From Siphonodentalium dalli (lineage: Eukaryota > Mollusca > Scaphopoda > Gadilida > Siphonodentaliidae): a stretch of 64,000 nt of DNA. Where the stretch lies: positions 211,935,982 through 211,999,981 of the forward strand of contig CP136063.1 in assembly GCA_032622095.1 (NCBI GenBank), given 5' to 3'. How positions within the stretch are numbered: position 1 is the first letter of the stretch; each line of letters begins with the position of its first letter. Below the pieces are notes generated by a model, which was given only the letters and a program-made list of their open reading frames with translations, was not told where the DNA came from and did no database searches. This document shows positions 10,652 to 18,706 of the stretch, one piece after another. The position numbers were made by a program, and so were the translations under genes.

Positions 10652-13600
10652 CTACATTTCGTTGACTGCTATCATAACTGGATACCACTCATGGTCGAAT
10701 TCGTGGATATGATCGTTGTTAAGAGCTATAATCCGTTCAATTCTATATCTATTCTTAATTTCCAAAATAAGTGAATTTAAAGACATGACATCCGGGTTGA
10801 ACTTTGTTTTATAAATATAATACTTCAATAGTGTGATCAGTGTGGTAGTTATTTTGTTTTTGTTGCCTGCTGTGGGTGGTAGGAGCAAACTTTCCTTTGA
10901 TGTGGAAATAATTATACCGGATTTTGCGAACCAAGCTTCAACATCTTTTAAAAAAGATTTTACCATGGGACAATCGTAGAAAATGTGAATAATAGTTTCG
11001 TCGTTTGCATGACATCTCTGGCATGATCCATCTGTTACTATGCGCATGTTTTTCAGTAGTTTATTCGTTCCGATGATCCTAGTTATTATACGGTATTGGA
11101 ACCAGCGGAATTTAATATCTGGTAGTAGTTTGAAAGGGTTCGATAGTATTTGCTTCCATGGGAGGTTCATGTTCAAATCATTTTTCCATTTACGAATGAA
11201 TGACGGTGAGGGGTTTATATTTTCCATGATGAATGTGTCATAGAAGTACCTTCCTCCCCGGTTTTGGCGAATCAGTAATGAAATATTATTTGGAATTATC
11301 GGGCCATAAATTTTTCTTAAAGGCAGATTTAAACCACGAGAAAGAGCCATTACTTGTCTTTTAAGTCCTAGTAGTGTAACAAAGTTTGTCGATACACCAA
11401 AATTCGATCTCAGTGATTCCACTGAATGAAATTGGTCATCAGCTATGCAAAGATCGTTAATAAAAATGACCCCTTTCTCTCTCCACTCGTTCACATTTAT
11501 CGTGTTTTCGTTGATTGTTAAATTATTATTGTTCCATATAGTCTGAGTCATAATGCCCATGGGCTCTTGTTTATTAGTAATTTCGAGAAACTTCCGCCAA
11601 GCGGTTAAAACGTCGCGCCAGAAATGGTTCTTAATTGACCTTTCATAATTATAAATGTACTTGGAGCCGTACGCCGCGAATAATGGGTCCTCAGATATCT
11701 CTGTTGGAGCAAGTGGAAGCCATGGGGCAGATTTGGAGATACACCTTCTCATCCATGTTATTTTTATTGCATCTATAAAGGAGTAGATATTTAACATTCG
11801 CAGGCCCCCATTTTCATAATTTTGAAAGAGTTGTGTTCGTTTTATTCTGTCTCGTTTCCCATCCCAGACGAATTTGAATAGTAGTGTATTTAGGTCGTCT
11901 AACACTTTTTTGTTGGGATTTGGCAGAGCTGAAATTAAGTGTACCAGTTTCGGGATAAGATGGGATTTAATTACCACAATTCGTCCAAGGGGCGTCAATG
12001 ATCTGTTTTTCCATTTATTGATAGACTGTCTGATTTCTTCAATCTTATTTGTGTAGTTTAGATCTATGATATCCGGCAGGTGAGAACTGAAGTTTATGCC
12101 TAATGCAGTGAAAGTTTTTGAGACTTTAATTTGGCATTCTGGGACAGGTGTGGAAATACAATTCTTTTTTGTTCCCAACCATACTATTTGGCATTTGTCT
12201 ATATTGACTTTTAATCCTGAAATTTTTGCGAAATTGTCAAGTTCAGCCAATGCCTCCCGAAGACTAGTTTGGTCGCCGTCAAGAATGAGAGTAGTGTCGT
12301 CAGCATATTGGTTTATTTTATATTCCGTCTTGCCTAGGGTTATACCAGATATTTTTGTGTTTTGACGTATCATTGAAGCAAATATTTCTGCGCAGATTAA
12401 AAAAATATAAGGTGAGAGAGGATCTCCCTGCCTGCAGCCACGCGATGGTTTAAAGAAACTCGAGATGCAACCATTAACCAGTACAGCTGATTGTATGTTA
12501 TTATAGAAGGCTTTCACCCATCTTTTCACAGAATCACCAAAGTTAAATTTCGACAAGCACTGGTGTATAAACGACCATGATACTGTGTCAAAGGCCTTCT
12601 CAAAATCGATTAAAAGTAGCATTCCTGATTTTTTATGAACATCTATTTCGTGAATAAGGTCGTATATAAGTCGAGTATTATCACCTATAAATCTGCCTGG
12701 AAGGAAACCTGATTGATCCTGGTCTATGATATGTGGAAGAACTGTTTTGAATCTATTCGCAATACAGGATGTCGCAAGTTTGTATGATATATTTAAAAGT
12801 GTAATAGGTCGCCAGTTTTTCAGGTATTGTCTTGATTTATCTTTTTTGGGTATCATTGTAATGATGCCCTGTTTCTGCGTAATTGACATCTCTTGCTTAT
12901 CGTATGACTCATTGATAGAATTCAGTAAGAAATTACCTATATCTTTCCAGAAAAATTTGAAGAATTCAGTGGTATAGCCATCCGGTCCTGGAGATTTTCC
13001 ATTTTTAAATTTGTAAAGTGCGTTTGAAAGCTCCTGGTATGTAATTTGGCCCTCTATAGAATCTGACTGTGGCGGTGTTAAGGTTTTGGTGATCAAGGTG
13101 TCTGGGATTGTATGGGGTGTTGTGCTAAGAATTGAGTGGCATTTTTCGGAATAAAGGTTCTCATAAAATGTCTTAGTTGTATTAATTATTTCTTCTGGAT
13201 CGTCGATTCTCCTATTCGAATTATCGATCAGTTCTGTTATAGACTTAGAGATAAAATTTCGTTTCTCCATGTTAAGGAAGTATTTGGTTGGTTTTTCACC
13301 GTCTTCGATAAATTTTGCCTTTGTTCGGACTATGAGTCCTGCGATTTTCTCTTTGCGTTTTGTTGCGAGTTGGAAATCTATTTGCACGTGTTCCTCTGTG
13401 AGTTTGTTGTCGATATCCGGGTTGTCCCCGTTTGAAATAATCCGTTCGATTTCATTCTTTCTATTTATTAATCGTTTTTCTTCGTTGTCCGATTGTTTTT
13501 TTATGCGTGAAGAGAACTGAATTGTTTTACCACGGATATCTAGAAGAAGTGCGTCTAAAAACATGGCATCAGATATTTTAAACCCATTTGTGGAACCGCT

Positions 13601-14446
13601 CTGGCTCCCTGTATTTTCGTAACGTTTTACATTTTCTTGAATGCATTCTTTTACAATATTTGGGTACTCTTTTCTAAACAATAATGAATTGTTAAATTTC
13701 CAGAAACCCCGGCCTTGTTTGACGTTGTTTATTCGCATTGTTATGGAAATCATTGAGTGATCGGTCCTGTAACCAGAATGTATGTCGGGACTATCAGATG
13801 TGAGACTTAGAATATCATGTGAAATAAAAAAATAATCTAATCGCGCCATTTTCAAAGGACGTCTACGACGCCAAGTGAATCGTTTAGAGCTAGGATTATT
13901 TACACGCCAAGGATCGATTAGTTCGAGACTGCTCGTGAGTTTGTTAACGGCCAACTTAGCTCTTGGGTTGTTTACATTTATGTAATATTTGGTGTCGAGG
14001 TTCTGATTTTGAACGAGGTTCCAATCTCCACACAGAACGATTTGTGTATTTTCTAAGGTTTTTATATGACTGTGTAGCTTCTCGTAAAATTTCGGCTTGT
14101 CTTCATTTGGACCATACACAGTACCAAGTGTCAACCTTATATCTTCTATAGTTAGATCGAGTAGACAGAAGTTGCCCTCTTCGTCGTTAATAGAGTTATG
14201 TACCGTGAATTGAAATGTATTTTTGAAGAGTATAGCAACACCTCTCGATTGAGAGTTGAACGACGAAAAAGCACATTCATATCCCCATTCAGATCTTATT
14301 ATTTTATGTTGATCATCCGTGAAATGTGTGTCCTGGAGACAATAAATACTTCCATTTTGTGATTTGAGGTAGTCAAATACATCTCGCCTTTTTTCGCTAT
14401 TGTTTAACCCTCGGCAATTGACGGAAATAATTTTAACCGACGACAT
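10652..14446 (-). CDS. LINE ORF2: endonuclease-reverse transcriptase, 1264 aa
   Basis: Encodes the protein that nicks target DNA and reverse-transcribes the element RNA. I start it at the ATG at 14446 (MSSVKIISVNCRG), because the endonuclease fold begins there; the frame is open upstream with another ATG at 14494. An APE-type endonuclease spans about residues 1-240: N10, D39 in LQDTH (usually Glu), D141 and N143 in GDWN, T191, D204 and H230. The reverse transcriptase lies at about 480-760: SPGPDG near 486, GFLPGRFIGDNTRLIYDL near 580, a DFEKAFDTVSW motif near 614, GCRQGDPLSP near 670, and YADD at 714-717. A C-terminal CX2CX8HX4C zinc-knuckle-like motif follows. The GRFIGDNTRLIYD signature and this C-terminus point to the Tx1 branch of the L1 group. 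No internal stops. Whether it is active is not shown. Confidence 0.95.
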   Translation of the reverse strand: MSSVKIISVNCRGLNNSEKRRDVFDYLKSQNGSIYCLQDTHFTDDQHKIIRSEWGYECAFSSFNSQSRGVAILFKNTFQFTVHNSINDEEGNFCLLDLTIEDIRLTLGTVYGPNEDKPKFYEKLHSHIKTLENTQIVLCGDWNLVQNQNLDTKYYINVNNPRAKLAVNKLTSSLELIDPWRVNNPSSKRFTWRRRRPLKMARLDYFFISHDILSLTSDSPDIHSGYRTDHSMISITMRINNVKQGRGFWKFNNSLLFRKEYPNIVKECIQENVKRYENTGSQSGSTNGFKISDAMFLDALLLDIRGKTIQFSSRIKKQSDNEEKRLINRKNEIERIISNGDNPDIDNKLTEEHVQIDFQLATKRKEKIAGLIVRTKAKFIEDGEKPTKYFLNMEKRNFISKSITELIDNSNRRIDDPEEIINTTKTFYENLYSEKCHSILSTTPHTIPDTLITKTLTPPQSDSIEGQITYQELSNALYKFKNGKSPGPDGYTTEFFKFFWKDIGNFLLNSINESYDKQEMSITQKQGIITMIPKKDKSRQYLKNWRPITLLNISYKLATSCIANRFKTVLPHIIDQDQSGFLPGRFIGDNTRLIYDLIHEIDVHKKSGMLLLIDFEKAFDTVSWSFIHQCLSKFNFGDSVKRWVKAFYNNIQSAVLVNGCISSFFKPSRGCRQGDPLSPYIFLICAEIFASMIRQNTKISGITLGKTEYKINQYADDTTLILDGDQTSLREALAELDNFAKISGLKVNIDKCQIVWLGTKKNCISTPVPECQIKVSKTFTALGINFSSHLPDIIDLNYTNKIEEIRQSINKWKNRSLTPLGRIVVIKSHLIPKLVHLISALPNPNKKVLDDLNTLLFKFVWDGKRDRIKRTQLFQNYENGGLRMLNIYSFIDAIKITWMRRCISKSAPWLPLAPTEISEDPLFAAYGSKYIYNYERSIKNHFWRDVLTAWRKFLEITNKQEPMGIMTQTIWNNNNLTINENTINVNEWREKGVIFINDLCIADDQFHSVESLRSNFGVSTNFVTLLGLKRQVMALSRGLNLPLRKIYGPIIPNNISLLIRQNRGGRYFYDTFIMENINPSPSFIRKWKNDLNMNLPWKQILSNPFKLLPDIKFRWFQYRIITRIIGTNKLLKNMRIVTDGSCQRCHANDETIIHIFYDCPMVKSFLKDVEAWFAKSGIIISTSKESLLLPPTAGNKNKITTTLITLLKYYIYKTKFNPDVMSLNSLILEIKNRYRIERIIALNNDHIHEFDHEWYPVMIAVNEM

Positions 14447-15076
14447 AGCAGAGTTGACGACACTGACTAACACTCTCTGACGAAGAATAAAATGCATACA
14501 ACATAGATTTGCAAAATGTACAAGTATCAATGATATGTATGTCAAAGTTTGATTCTATTAATAATGCATAATACAGAAACGTATTCATAAATAATATTGA
14601 GCTGTTTAGAAATACAGATATGAGCAAGCAGACTTTCAAATGTGGGTATGGGGAAGGGGGTAGTAAAAACTGTGGGGTGTGTGTACACCCTATTTCCGGT
14701 GAATTCCTCCTCATGCCGCAGTGCTTCTCCCGTGTGCGCGGTCGCTAATGTATGGGGTGCTACGATACCTTGCATGTGAGCTTCGATATTTGAGAAACTA
14801 AAACCGTGTGGAAATTTTCTAGGATTCATTATCATGACAATCCTTACCAGAAAAAATAATGTCGGGAGCATTTTGCATATCATCTTGAAATTTCAAAGTT
14901 CTTTAGAGGTAGACAATTTTGTGTGCATGTTAACATGCTAATAAATTCTTTGTTCATGTTGAAATACAGTAAAGTCAATATACACATACATATATACCAG
15001 ACGACGCACAATGTGACAAGCATGTAGAATGAGAGGATTTAAACATAGGGTAAGTTCAAAATAAACTAAGTGTATA

Positions 15077-16073
15077 TGTCGCATGCCCGTGGTTTACAAC
15101 CAAATGTTATAAATATCAAAAATACTATTCAAGAAGATACCCGTATACATTATGTCGGCAACATGGGTATATATAGAGGTACTCCCTGTGTGCGATATCA
15201 TATTAATTGTTGTCAAAACATCTCGCACACATATGGATTAAGAGACTCTGCAACATTAACTAATACCTAATCTCGCTTGTGTGTGGCATTAATACGATTA
15301 TATATGAAATCTACGATGTCCATGCATATGTCACATGCGTGTGAATTATTAACTATATGTGATGTAAAATAACTTTTAATTAAAGGTCAGATTATATTTC
15401 GTATGCGTGTGATCTGGAACCGAGCAGTAAACATATCCTTAATGTGCTTTAATACAATGTTATTGTGAAACAGAGGTGCGATATCATATTGATTGGTATC
15501 AAAAACATCTCGCACGCATGTGAATTAAGAGACTGTGCAACTTTAACTAAAAGCTAACCATGCCGAGTGTATATCTCACGTGTGTGTGGCATTACTACGA
15601 TGGTATGACATCTACTATTTCCATACTTATGTCACAAGCGTGTGAATTATTAACTCTACTTGACGTAAATTAAATTTAAATTATAGATCAGTCTATATCT
15701 CGCATGTGTGTGGTCTGGGACCAAACAGCAAAAATATCCTTATAGTGATTCAATACAATGTTACATAATAAACCTCTTAATTCGGGCATGCACATAACAA
15801 TAATATATATATATATATATATTTTTTTTTTTATGTGATTCAACTGTCTTTGGTGTGCATGAATACTCTAATCGGTACCATAGCATACTGTGAAACACAC
15901 ACAAAATAGAAGAACAAAACTGCTAACTGACATATTAAAAAAGACAAAATAGAAAAACAAACCTGCTAGAACTCGAAGGTAAATAGTATCTCACGTGCAT
16001 ATGGCTTACAACCGAAAAAGTTATGTCTGTAATTTTGAATTACTACTAAACGTATATGTCACATGCGTGTTGT
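15077..16073. promoter_or_regulatory. Array of eleven E-box-like CACATGCGTGTG motifs in the LINE spacer
   Basis: Variants of T(A/G)T(C/G)TC(G/A)CA(C/T)G(C/T)GTGTG occur at about 15077, 15221, 15271, 15329, 15398, 15507, 15573, 15630, 15697, 15989 and 16057. Spacing is mostly 50-70 bp. Many contain CACGTG, CATGTG or CACATG cores. The motifs are more alike than the sequence between them. A promoter or enhancer for ORF2 expression is a reasonable inference, untested. Confidence 0.5.
15190..15765. repeat. 287-bp tandem duplication within the LINE spacer
   Basis: TGCGATATCATATT(A/G)ATTG begins copies at about 15190 and 15477. Both run through four of the CACATGCGTGTG motifs to AATACAATGTTA. The copies have diverged noticeably (roughly 80-85 percent by eye), so the duplication is older than this insertion. 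Confidence 0.7.
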
Positions 16074-16189
16074 TTACAAACGCAGCCCAACTACTTTTAA
16101 AAGATAAATCAAGACAAATTTAATTACAATATGTCAAAGAAATACAGTCGAGTGTCAGTGAAATTAGTATGGTTTAAAGTTTGGCATAT

Positions 16190-16375
16190 GTCCAGTATGG
16201 TATAGCACAGTACATTATAGTATATCATAGCATAGCACATTATAGTAAAGTATAATAGTAAAATATATTACAGTACAACACAGCATAATACAGTATAGTA
16301 TAGTATAGCATGGCTTAGCACAGTATAGTATACTACAGTATAGCACCGCACAACAGAGTATATTTTAGTACATTA
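16190..16375. repeat. Degenerate pentanucleotide-like TAGTA/CAGTA tract
   Basis: Repeated TAGTATAGCACAGTACATTATAG-type sequence, imperfect, inside the LINE spacer upstream of the motif array in the element's reading direction. Confidence 0.7.
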
Positions 16376-16975
16376 TGACAATGTGACAATGCTATCCGAT
16401 TGCGTACATATTATGCGTTATTTCTAAAATTCTAAATATAATTTAACCGACATATTATGTTTCGATCTTGGTAACTTCATATTTAATTTTATTAAAAAAA
16501 TATGTATGGTTCCAATTTTGAGAGCCAGCCTAAGTTTTTAACAAATGTGCACGGGTGAACACAGTTCATGGAATTTATGTCGGTCGGCTGATTAGTAACG
16601 ACTGAGAGAGTGGAAGAGACCTTCGATTATAACTCAATTATATGATTTCCATGGACCGGTCGATCACTGAATGTCTACATTGACACACAAATTTAATTAG
16701 GTTATCAGAAATTGTATGCTTTTAGTGGTTGTTTCGGCTGACCAATGCATTTGTACACACTTTCGGATAACAGGCGTCGATTGACAGTGAATCTAATTAA
16801 TAGCGACTACAGTCGGTTGATTATATCTGTAAACAGTGGCTTGTTCTGTGTTTATGAACAGTGGCCAATTATACTGACTCCCAACTTGTGACAGTTTCGT
16901 GGACGAACATTCACCATTTGGTGTAGTTTCGCTGATCACACATTCCGCACTATGAATGCCCGTTAGTGAGCGGGT

Positions 16976-17944
16976 TCATCGAGGATTAGGAGGTTTACCA
17001 TCTTTCAACAGGATCGCGTGATATGCCAGAATGTCGTCAAGTTGTACTTCTGTTCTGAATGGAATAATTTGTCCGGTGAAAGCTTTCACAAATAGTTTGG
17101 CATTAGACAGCCAGGATGATGTAATTCCAGGGGCTTTGTATGCCTTATTCAACATATATGCATTGTATCGTGTGATATCTTCTGTTATGATGCGTTTGAA
17201 TGGTTTCCTTTTCTCCTTGAGTTCCTTTTTCTTGCTGAGTACCTCGAGTTTTGTGTCCCTAGTTGTAAATTGAACTATTATCGGTCGTGGTATCGCTGTC
17301 TGTTCTGCGGATGTCGCTGTAGCTGATGTTGCATTCGCGGCTTCGTCTTGGGAAGGTTTCAATGCTGGATCCTGTTCCATAGAATTATACACAGATTTTT
17401 TCACTTTCATTTCATTATTCTGTTGTTTTCCTATGCGGTGTGCAATCGATATGTCTTTGGTTGTCAGGTTCGTGTTTAATTCCTTGTTCAGAATGTCAAT
17501 AACTTTTGCAGCTGACTGTTTGTGTGATTCATTCGTAATTTCTGGAATACCTCTTATTCTGATGCTATCCTTTCGTGTGTACTGCTCAAGATCATTATGA
17601 TCGTGCCACATAGAGTTTAGATCAATTTCCAGTTTCGAATTTCGACGCCACAGTTCTTCGTTTTGGCATCGAAGATCGTCGTTACTTTTTTCGAGATCAG
17701 CCACACGACTTTCTAGTTTAGTCATTTTGTCATTTAATTTGTTGGTTAGCTGTTTATCCAGATCTGAGAATTTCTCCTTCAATTTTTCGTCATATGTTGT
17801 ATGTAATTTTTCAAAGTTCTCATTTGTTTCCTTCGCGAGCACTTCTATTTTCTTAATAACAGTTTGTATCTGATGCTGCACTGTTATGTGCTGGGTGATT
17901 GGTGTTGATGTCTCCGGATTTGAATATTCTACGAATTTTTCCAT
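16976..17944 (-). CDS. LINE ORF1: coiled-coil RNA-binding protein, 322 aa
   Basis: L1-type ORF1p, which binds the element RNA and forms multimers with ORF2. The start is the ATG at 17944, immediately inside the element. A lysine- and glutamate-rich heptad region at about residues 25-120 is the coiled coil. An RRM follows (KDSIRIRGIPE near 125, ISIAHRIGK near 165, PIIVQFTTRDTKLEVL near 221), interrupted by an Ala/Thr/Ser-rich insert at about 185-218. A C-terminal domain occupies about 250-310. The frame stays open upstream across the target duplication into host DNA as far as 18022, which would add 26 host-encoded residues; I do not include these. Intact, in the same orientation as ORF2. Confidence 0.93.
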   Translation of the reverse strand: MEKFVEYSNPETSTPITQHITVQHQIQTVIKKIEVLAKETNENFEKLHTTYDEKLKEKFSDLDKQLTNKLNDKMTKLESRVADLEKSNDDLRCQNEELWRRNSKLEIDLNSMWHDHNDLEQYTRKDSIRIRGIPEITNESHKQSAAKVIDILNKELNTNLTTKDISIAHRIGKQQNNEMKVKKSVYNSMEQDPALKPSQDEAANATSATATSAEQTAIPRPIIVQFTTRDTKLEVLSKKKELKEKRKPFKRIITEDITRYNAYMLNKAYKAPGITSSWLSNAKLFVKAFTGQIIPFRTEVQLDDILAYHAILLKDGKPPNPR

Positions 17945-18002
17945 TGTTAACAATAATTTGTTCAATGTTTTCATGATTTTATTCTTAATTTCAGGCCACA
18001 CA

Positions 18003-18479
18003 ATGCAGCGAGTTGGAAACACACATGTCTACAAAACAAGGGCCAGCAGTGTCGTCATCTGGAGCATGAACGGAGATGATAGTCTAGAGACACAGTATCT
18101 CCGTAACATAGGAAACAAGATACACGACACATCGACAGAATTCGCACTAAATGCCACGTTCACGTGCAAAACACCAGGATACGCAAAGACCGGTAACTCT
18201 AAACGAGCGTCTCCAAGAGAGCTGCTGTTCAGAAACCGACTTGTGACTACGGGAGTGACAAGACATATCTCCACTCCCAAGAACTGCGTGTCCATGCCCA
18301 ACCTAACTGCTATAAATGACACAAAGACAACAAATGAACCAGATGCGGTAGAGAAACGTGATGAACATGAGAAGTACGAACCGAAGGAGAGAAAAGCCTT
18401 CACAACGAAACTCAAGAAGTTCTACAAGAGATGCAAACTCCAGACTAAACGAGGGCTGCGTATTCTCACCTTCCTGTGA
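18003..18479 (+). CDS. Unrecognised 158-aa basic-tailed protein (U4 gene, intact copy)
   Basis: The only complete coding copy of the amplified gene. Exon 2 starts at 17995 after TTTCAG; the first ATG is at 18003 and TGA ends at 18479, so the whole protein is in one exon. It begins MQRVGNTHVYKTR. It has no signal peptide, transmembrane segment or familiar domain. Serine/threonine-rich basic stretches (SKRASPREL near 66, RHISTPKN near 87, SMPNLT near 97) look like kinase-site contexts. An acidic patch (EPDAVEKRDEHEKYEPKE) precedes a strongly basic tail (KLKKFYKRCKLQTKRGLR, about residues 136-153) that could bind nucleic acid or act in nuclear import. I do not assign a function. Several partial copies keep the frame, which may simply reflect recent duplication. 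Confidence 0.6.
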   Translation: MQRVGNTHVYKTRASSVVIWSMNGDDSLETQYLRNIGNKIHDTSTEFALNATFTCKTPGYAKTGNSKRASPRELLFRNRLVTTGVTRHISTPKNCVSMPNLTAINDTKTTNEPDAVEKRDEHEKYEPKERKAFTTKLKKFYKRCKLQTKRGLRILTFL

Positions 18480-18622
18480 TGCACCATTATCCCCTCACAT
18501 TGCTGTTTTCTCATCACGTGACCATTATTGTACAATTATTGTATATAAATAATATGAAATTGTATATACCAATCAAAATTGTACAGCATTATATCGTTGT
18601 TGAGTTTGTTTAGTTTTGTTTC

Positions 18623-18628
18623 AATAAA
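18623..18628 (+). terminator. Polyadenylation signal AATAAA of the amplified gene
   Basis: AATAAA lies 144 bp after the stop, followed by T-rich TTATTTTTGTTTTC. The same signal occurs in U1 (about 2609), U2 (about 3567), U3 (about 6259) and the central copies (near 38571 and 40889). Confidence 0.65.
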
Positions 18629-18706
18629 TATTATTTTTGTTTTCAACCATTTCTGAATTGTCTATCTATTGGAACATACGCGAACCGGGTTCGTAAAAGG
18701 TTGGGT

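Larger units (their letters stand above)
14447..16975 (-). other. Unusually long ORF1-ORF2 spacer of the LINE
   Basis: About 2.5 kb between the ORF1 stop (16976) and the ORF2 start. L1-type elements usually have a short or no gap here. It holds an array of CACATGCGTGTG-like sites (15077-16073), a 287-bp tandem duplication (15190-15765), an AT microsatellite (about 15805-15830) and a TAGTA/CAGTA-rich stretch (16190-16375). Minus-strand frames of 93 and 113 codons (within 14433-14883) lie just upstream of ORF2 but show no recognisable domain. It sits between the element's two ORFs inside the same target duplication, so it belongs to this copy. Confidence 0.7.
10206..17945 (-). mobile_element. 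L1/Tx1-type non-LTR retrotransposon with intact ORF1 and ORF2
   Basis: A 7.74-kb insertion bounded by the 13-bp duplication GTTAACAATAATT (10193-10205 and 17946-17958); the empty site is in U5 at about 21192. Minus orientation: ORF1, a 2.5-kb spacer, ORF2, a 446-bp 3' UTR (10206-10651) and an A-rich tail (the T-rich stretch 10206-10248 on +). The 5' end lies one base before the ORF1 ATG, so any 5' UTR is missing and the copy is probably 5'-truncated. Both ORFs are open throughout, so the insertion looks young. A C-rich run (G-rich on +, 10375-10398) sits in the 3' UTR. Confidence 0.95.
8111..17994 (+). other. Intron of the amplified gene, enlarged by two transposons
   Basis: GTAAGT at 8111 to TTTCAG ending at 17994. 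The equivalent intron in U5 is 765 bp (20477-21241); here it is 9.88 kb because of the MITE and the LINE. Both splice sites are unchanged, and the LINE lies antisense to the gene. The LINE's 5' end is only about 50 bp from the acceptor, so branch-point use and splicing efficiency could be affected. Confidence 0.65.
6342..18706 (+). repeat. Tandem unit U4, the only structurally complete unit, split by two transposons
   Basis: Removing the MITE at 8797-10159 and the LINE at 10206-17945, with one copy of each target duplication, leaves about 3.25 kb colinear with U5 and with the 3' ends of U1-U3. It holds the complete two-exon gene described separately. The unit ends with the same GGTTGGGT that precedes every unit start. 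Confidence 0.9.

Noticed and set aside
14542-14883. 113-codon minus-strand frame just upstream of LINE ORF2
   Set aside because: No recognisable domain, and overlapped by a second frame; listed only as part of the LINE spacer.
18029-18415. 128-codon minus-strand ORF over the gene's exon
   Set aside because: Exact antisense shadow of the 158-aa coding exon.
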